Assembly: GCA_013139905.1 (NCBI GenBank)
Contig: WSZW01000009.1
Coordinates: forward strand, 1 to 8,692
DNA from: an archaeon
GTDB taxonomy: Archaea; EX4484-52; B79-G9
Direction of reading: 5' to 3'
Length of the DNA stretch: 8,692 nt
Part shown: positions 5,601-8,692 of the stretch, piece after piece
How positions within the stretch are numbered: the stretch's first letter is position 1
Layout: each line of letters begins with the position of its first letter
The notes under the pieces: model-generated
What the model was told of the DNA's origin: nothing
Databases searched by the model: none
What the model saw: only the letters and a program-made list of their open reading frames with translations
Program-made: the position numbers and the translations under genes

Positions 5601-5828
5601 CTATAACGCTGTTGAGAACTTCTCAACAGCCCCTTTTTTATTTCTAACAAGAACATTAACACTCGATTCACCAAGACTAATTTCGCACAAAAATTTACCA
5701 TTAGTAACCTTGAAAGCACCGGCAATCGGTTTTGAAATCATAATTTTCTTTCTAAAAGGAACTTCATCCTTAAATGAATCTATCTGAAATACCAACGGAC
5801 GTCTTTCAGGTAATTGATTAAGTTTCAT
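5601..5828 (-). CDS. Small hypothetical protein (75 aa)
   Basis: I do not recognise a family. From the ATG at 5828 it gives 75 residues with mixed charge and no membrane span, and an alternating pattern suggesting beta strands: PLVFQIDSF (10-18), KKIMISKPI, GAFKVTNGKFLCEISLG, SVNVLVRNK. This could be a small barrel or swapped-hairpin fold, but that is a guess. Its codon use (many T- and G-ended codons) matches the other minus-strand genes, which supports real coding. A strong TATA box lies about 45 nt upstream, and a GTGAT motif (complement of 5833-5837) sits 4 nt before the ATG as a partial Shine-Dalgarno. That motif includes the alternative GTG start at 5837. The last codons lie in the + strand terminator hairpin. 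It is convergent with the gene ending at 5589 and divergent from the HerA gene. Confidence 0.62.
   Translation of the reverse strand: MKLNQLPERRPLVFQIDSFKDEVPFRKKIMISKPIAGAFKVTNGKFLCEISLGESSVNVLVRNKKGAVEKFSTAL
5608..5639 (+). terminator. Hairpin terminator after the single-pass membrane protein gene
   Basis: GCTGTTGAGAA (5608-5618) and its exact complement TTCTCAACAGC (5620-5630) form an 11-bp inverted repeat around a single base (the real loop would be a few nt larger). CCC and T6 (5634-5639) follow on the + strand, giving a bacterial-style intrinsic terminator. The T-run is only on the + side, so it serves the gene ending at 5589. The same DNA encodes the last codons (G-A-V-E-K-F-S-T-A-L) of the convergent minus-strand gene. 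Confidence 0.75.
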
Positions 5829-5848
5829 AAATATCACAGTTTATTTAT

Positions 5849-5880
5849 TACTATATAATAGTAGTTAAAATATATAAACT
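5849..5880. promoter_or_regulatory. Divergent promoter region for the 75-aa gene and herA
   Basis: TTAAAATATATAAAC (about 5865-5879) reads as a TATA box on both strands. On the minus strand it predicts a start near 5847, leaving a 19-nt leader with the GTGAT motif. On the + strand it predicts a start near 5899, before the HerA frame. A second box, CTATATAAT (5851-5859), could also drive either gene. Which box serves which direction cannot be settled by reading. Confidence 0.5.
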
Positions 5881-5916
5881 TATCGAAAATTCAATACATA
5901 TAAAAAAGTACATCAA

Positions 5917-7743
5917 ATAAGAATTGCTATAATTGATGGTGATTTTATTCTAATTGGAGAAGTATACGGGAAAACAGGAACAAAGACATTTAATTTCAGA
6001 GCATATAAAGACGTAGAAAAACTAGACTTCATCACCGTAAAAGGCTCAGAAGACCAATGGATATTATCACAAATAGACGGTGTTGAAAGCCATCCCGATG
6101 GTAAAAACATAGCCTCATGCAAAATAATAGGATACAGAAAATCAGGATCATTAATGACCCCAAAAATCCCAATAAAACCATCATCCCTAGTATATAGTGC
6201 CGACAAAGACATCATCGAAAAAACACTAAAACTAGATAAAGACGGTCTGTATCTTGGACTTCTAGACGCCAATAAAGACGTTAAAGTATACATGAACACA
6301 GAAGGCCTAATTTCAAAACACGTAGCCGTATTAGCGGCAACAGGATCAGGAAAATCATACACCGTCGGTGTAATTCTAGAAGAACTATTAGAAAAAAAAC
6401 TACCCGTTGTAATTCTTGACCCTCACGGAGAATACGTATCACTAAAATTCAAAAACGACAATGAAAAAGAATTAGCCATGATGGAAAAATATGGAATATC
6501 ACCAAAAGCATTTAACGTAGTCGAATACAGCCCGGATCCACGATTAAACCCCGGCTCAATTGCAATAAAATTCGCAGAAAACGAATTAAACGCAAACGAT
6601 TTATCTCAAATATTCCCAACAAAACCAACATCTGCGCAAATGGCCATACTATACACCGCAATAAGAGACGCAAAAGAACACAAAAAAGGCAAATACAACT
6701 TAGACGACATAGTTAATTTCGTTGCAAACTCAGAAAGTTCATCAAAATGGAACGTAATTAACATGATAGAACTAGTAAAAGACCTAGGATTATTCTCAAC
6801 AGACCCAACAAAACTATCAGACATAGTAAAACCAGGACAAGCAAGCATCATAAACTTAAGAGGTGTCGCTCCTGAAATTCAAGGAATCGTATCATACAAA
6901 ATAGTAGAACAAATATTTGAAAAAAGAAAAGTAGGAAGAATCCCCCCACTTTTTATGATAATAGAAGAAGCCCACAACTTCTGTCCGGAAAAAGAAGTAA
7001 GAGCATCATCAAAAATAATAAGAAACGTTGCATCCGAAGGCCGAAAATTCGGTCTTGGTCTATGCATAATCAGCCAAAGACCCGCAAGAGTAGACAAAAA
7101 CGTACTATCCCAATGCAACACACAAATAATTCTTAAAATAACAAATCCAAACGACCTAAAAGCAGTATCCTATGCCGAAGGCATTACTTCCGGAATTGAA
7201 TCAGAAATAAAAAACCTAAACCCCGGAACCGCCCTCATCCTAGGACATGAAATGCCGCTTTTCGTAGATATCCGAACCAAAAAATCAAAACATGGCGGAG
7301 TTACCGTAAACGTCACAGAACAACCGGAAACAGAAGAAATGATATTAACATTCCCATACGTAAAATTAAACGACGTAAAAGCAAAATTGGGTGGAGACAT
7401 AAAAGCAATATACTATCCATGCTACAGAGTAAAAATTTCAAACAAATTCTACATGATAGACTCAATCAAAGGAAAAATATTGTATCTTTCAAACAACAAT
7501 ATAAAAGAATCAGAAATAAGCGAAGAAACATCCCTAACAGGAAAACATTTCGAAGCAAAACCAAAATTAACACCAATTGACGGTGATATATTAAACCCGA
7601 AAATAACCCAATCAAAAATAGAAAATGAAATCGCACCACGCTTAGGAACTGCAAGTGAAATAAAATTAGTTTATTACCCATATATTATAGGAAAAGATTT
7701 CATGATAGACGGAATCACCGGCATTAAAAAAAACATGGGCTAA
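5917..7743 (+). CDS. herA: HerA-type hexameric DNA-translocating ATPase (HAS-barrel plus DUF87), non-canonical start
   Basis: HerA works with the NurA nuclease in DNA end resection. Counting from AUA 5917 (608 aa): an N-terminal HAS-barrel with IGEVYGKTGTKTFNFRAY and VEKLDFITVKG; Walker A AATGSGKS (140-147); Walker B FMIIEEAH with tandem Glu (350-351); SEGRKFG with the likely arginine finger (Arg376), then the SQRPARVDK motif; and a C-terminal region with two copies of an L-G...IK..YYP...FMID.I.G module (491-519 and 576-602). The first ATG is at 6154, but starting there would delete the HAS-barrel, which reads in frame from about 5917 with no ATG, GTG or TTG after the TAA at 5875. The start shown (AUA giving M-R-I-A-I-I-D-G-D) is my best guess. 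AUU 5923 or a one-base deletion in T4 (5942-5945), which would restore the ATG at 5936, are alternatives. No nurA is in the window. Confidence 0.9.
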   Translation: MRIAIIDGDFILIGEVYGKTGTKTFNFRAYKDVEKLDFITVKGSEDQWILSQIDGVESHPDGKNIASCKIIGYRKSGSLMTPKIPIKPSSLVYSADKDIIEKTLKLDKDGLYLGLLDANKDVKVYMNTEGLISKHVAVLAATGSGKSYTVGVILEELLEKKLPVVILDPHGEYVSLKFKNDNEKELAMMEKYGISPKAFNVVEYSPDPRLNPGSIAIKFAENELNANDLSQIFPTKPTSAQMAILYTAIRDAKEHKKGKYNLDDIVNFVANSESSSKWNVINMIELVKDLGLFSTDPTKLSDIVKPGQASIINLRGVAPEIQGIVSYKIVEQIFEKRKVGRIPPLFMIIEEAHNFCPEKEVRASSKIIRNVASEGRKFGLGLCIISQRPARVDKNVLSQCNTQIILKITNPNDLKAVSYAEGITSGIESEIKNLNPGTALILGHEMPLFVDIRTKKSKHGGVTVNVTEQPETEEMILTFPYVKLNDVKAKLGGDIKAIYYPCYRVKISNKFYMIDSIKGKILYLSNNNIKESEISEETSLTGKHFEAKPKLTPIDGDILNPKITQSKIENEIAPRLGTASEIKLVYYPYIIGKDFMIDGITGIKKNMG

Positions 7744-7789
7744 AATAAAAATTAAATTATTAAACTTAAATTCTACTATTTTTAATATT
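7744..7789. terminator. Convergent 3' region between herA and the 59-aa gene
   Basis: 46 bp of nearly pure A/T. A T5 run on the + strand (7779-7783) could end the herA transcript, and the complement of 7742-7753 gives a T-rich tract for the minus-strand gene. No hairpin is visible. T-tract termination is known in archaea, so the call is plausible but unproven. Confidence 0.35.
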
Positions 7790-7969
7790 CTAACAGCCAC
7801 TTGAGCGTCTGCTAAACTCACCAAAAACACCAGTGCAGTCCGTGTATGCTTTTAGTGCCACAAACTCATCGCATTCCATACCGCATCCGAAAACAAAAAA
7901 CATGCCGCCAACAATAACCACGAAGTACAAACTCCACAACTGCATTTGTCCAAAATCCCTATTTTTCAT
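7790..7969 (-). CDS. 59-aa Cys-containing membrane-anchored or lipoprotein-like peptide
   Basis: I do not recognise a family. From the ATG at 7969 to the TAG at 7790-7792 it encodes 59 residues. A hydrophobic stretch (about 11-28, LWSLYFVVIVGGMFFVFG) leads directly into Cys29, so V-F-G-C could act as a lipobox-like site. The exposed tail has Cys33, Cys45 and the terminal Cys59 in a C-x3-C-x11-C-x13-C pattern, suitable for two disulfides or metal binding. Codon use (GTT, TTT, GGC, TGC) fits the minus-strand genes. The ATG lies only 15 bp after the stop of the DUF234 ATPase gene, so the two may be co-transcribed, though no Shine-Dalgarno motif is visible. A weak TATA-like stretch about 27 nt upstream, inside the ATPase gene, is an alternative promoter. 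The small size makes a chance frame possible. Confidence 0.55.
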   Translation of the reverse strand: MKNRDFGQMQLWSLYFVVIVGGMFFVFGCGMECDEFVALKAYTDCTGVFGEFSRRSSGC

Positions 7970-7984
7970 TTAAGATATTCTGCG

Positions 7985-8692
7985 TCAAAACAGATTTTCT
8001 AAATCTTTCAAGTCGAACAACATTACTCCGGGTTCTTTAAGCTTTTCTTTAAATGACTTAGCAAATAATACGTAATATTCCTTTCTTTTATCATTGTTCC
8101 ACTGAACGAATTTTGCCTTTTCTTTAAGTTCTGCTAAAATCTTTTTCGCGTTAACATTTTCCTTCCACTTGCATTCACAGAACAATATTTCTCTTGTATC
8201 TTCATTAAAAGCGGCAATATCAATTTCAAAGACATCGCGATTTGTATCTTTCCCCCATTCAGAACCACTTTTATGAAACCTAAAAGGCAATTTATTTTGC
8301 GCGTTCAACTCTTTTAAAACCTCTTCACAAACAATCTCAAATCCTTTTCCAAAAAACGAGTTTATTGTCAGGTCAACTTTTTTTATTACATATTCATAGT
8401 CGCCATTTTCAAAATAACTTAAATGTGGGTATACATACTTAAACCAAAACCGAAATAATGGATTTTTAATAACATACGAAGTATTTCTGCTTTTTGCCTT
8501 CCTTTGCGTAACAGGCACAAGCCGGTCTATCATTTCATAATAATTTACAACATCATCCATAAAAGGCGTTATGGCTGTCGGATTCCTCCCCATGAATGAT
8601 GCAATTTCCGAAAATTTTGTATGGCTTGTTGCAATAGCTTCTAAAATAGTATAATAATAACTCTTGCCCGCTCCGAACTCGCTTCTCAGAAT
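7985..8692 (-). CDS. Archaeal DUF234-type ATPase, C-terminal part (5' end outside window)
   Basis: The frame is open through the window edge, giving 235 residues plus a stop. The ATG at 8593 is internal, since 33 upstream codons also fit the family. The visible part starts at the end of the ATPase module (SYYYTILEAIATSHTKFSEIASFMG, residues 11-35), which leads into a winged helix (to about residue 72). The junction NPLFRFWFKYVYP (77-89) follows, then a DUF234 C-terminal domain. That domain has a PD-(D/E)XK nuclease-like signature: Glu in GKGFEIVCEEVL (115-126), Asp158 in FEIDIAAF, and E-C-K in FCECKW (171-176). The Walker motifs must lie upstream, outside the window. Such proteins are numerous in archaea and their roles are largely unknown; a DNA- or RNA-directed role is inferred from the nuclease-like residues. 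GAGKS at residues 7-11 is not a Walker A loop. The 59-aa gene follows after 15 bp. Confidence 0.88.
   Translation of the reverse strand: MLRSEFGAGKSYYYTILEAIATSHTKFSEIASFMGRNPTAITPFMDDVVNYYEMIDRLVPVTQRKAKSRNTSYVIKNPLFRFWFKYVYPHLSYFENGDYEYVIKKVDLTINSFFGKGFEIVCEEVLKELNAQNKLPFRFHKSGSEWGKDTNRDVFEIDIAAFNEDTREILFCECKWKENVNAKKILAELKEKAKFVQWNNDKRKEYYVLFAKSFKEKLKEPGVMLFDLKDLENLF

Noticed and set aside
6154..6156. ATG 6154 as the herA start
   Set aside because: Seventy-plus upstream codons in the same open frame encode the conserved HAS-barrel, so this Met is internal.
8660..8674. GAGKS in the right-edge ATPase as a Walker A motif
   Set aside because: It lies directly before the winged helix and C-terminal nuclease-like domain, long after where the P-loop belongs. 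No hydrophobic beta strand precedes it and no Walker B follows; the full Walker A must be outside the window.

Overview
This AT-rich window looks like a contig end from an uncultured archaeon. The archaeal signs are a diphthine synthase (DphB/Dph5), a Trm5-type tRNA methyltransferase, a HerA-type hexameric ATPase, and two ATPases of families expanded in archaea (AAA_14/DUF4143 and DUF234). Several genes have an A/T-rich TATA-like box centred about 24-28 nt before the ATG, as expected for leaderless archaeal transcripts. Shine-Dalgarno motifs (GGTGATC, GAGGTG) appear only at genes inside an operon or behind a longer leader. The compact layout and AT-rich DNA would suit a DPANN-type lineage, but that is a guess. 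Bases 1-18 match the 3' end of the Illumina TruSeq Read 1 adapter and are not genomic.

Layout, left to right. (1) 19-759, minus: AAA_14/DUF4143 ATPase, cut by the contig end, with a perfect 10-bp inverted repeat around its TATA box. (2) 872-1600, minus: diphthine synthase, divergent from (3) 1730-2650, plus: a class I SAM methyltransferase of unknown substrate. (4) 2693-3565, plus: Trm5/COG2520 tRNA guanine-37 methyltransferase. (5) 3682-5036, plus: a two-gene operon of a SpoIIM-like membrane protein and an Asn-rich exported protein with a C-terminal anchor. (6) 5167-5589, plus: a small single-pass membrane protein followed by a hairpin terminator. That hairpin also encodes the last codons of (7) 5601-5828, minus: a 75-aa hypothetical protein. 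(8) about 5917-7743, plus: HerA-like ATPase. Its HAS-barrel is in frame but no ATG, GTG or TTG lies before residue ~80. (9) 7790-7969, minus: a 59-aa protein with four cysteines. (10) 7985-8692, minus: the C-terminal part of a DUF234 ATPase with a PD-(D/E)XK nuclease-like signature, open at the window edge.

Functionally this is a mosaic. It has translation fidelity (diphthamide on elongation factor 2, m1G37 on tRNA), DNA end processing (HerA; its usual partner NurA is not in the window) and a cell-envelope set (SpoIIM-like protein, exported protein, single-pass protein). The two partial ATPase genes at the edges belong to families often carried by accessory or mobile regions. The + strand is A/C-rich nearly throughout, so + and - genes have visibly different codon use. 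I see no CRISPR array, tRNA, rRNA or insertion sequence.
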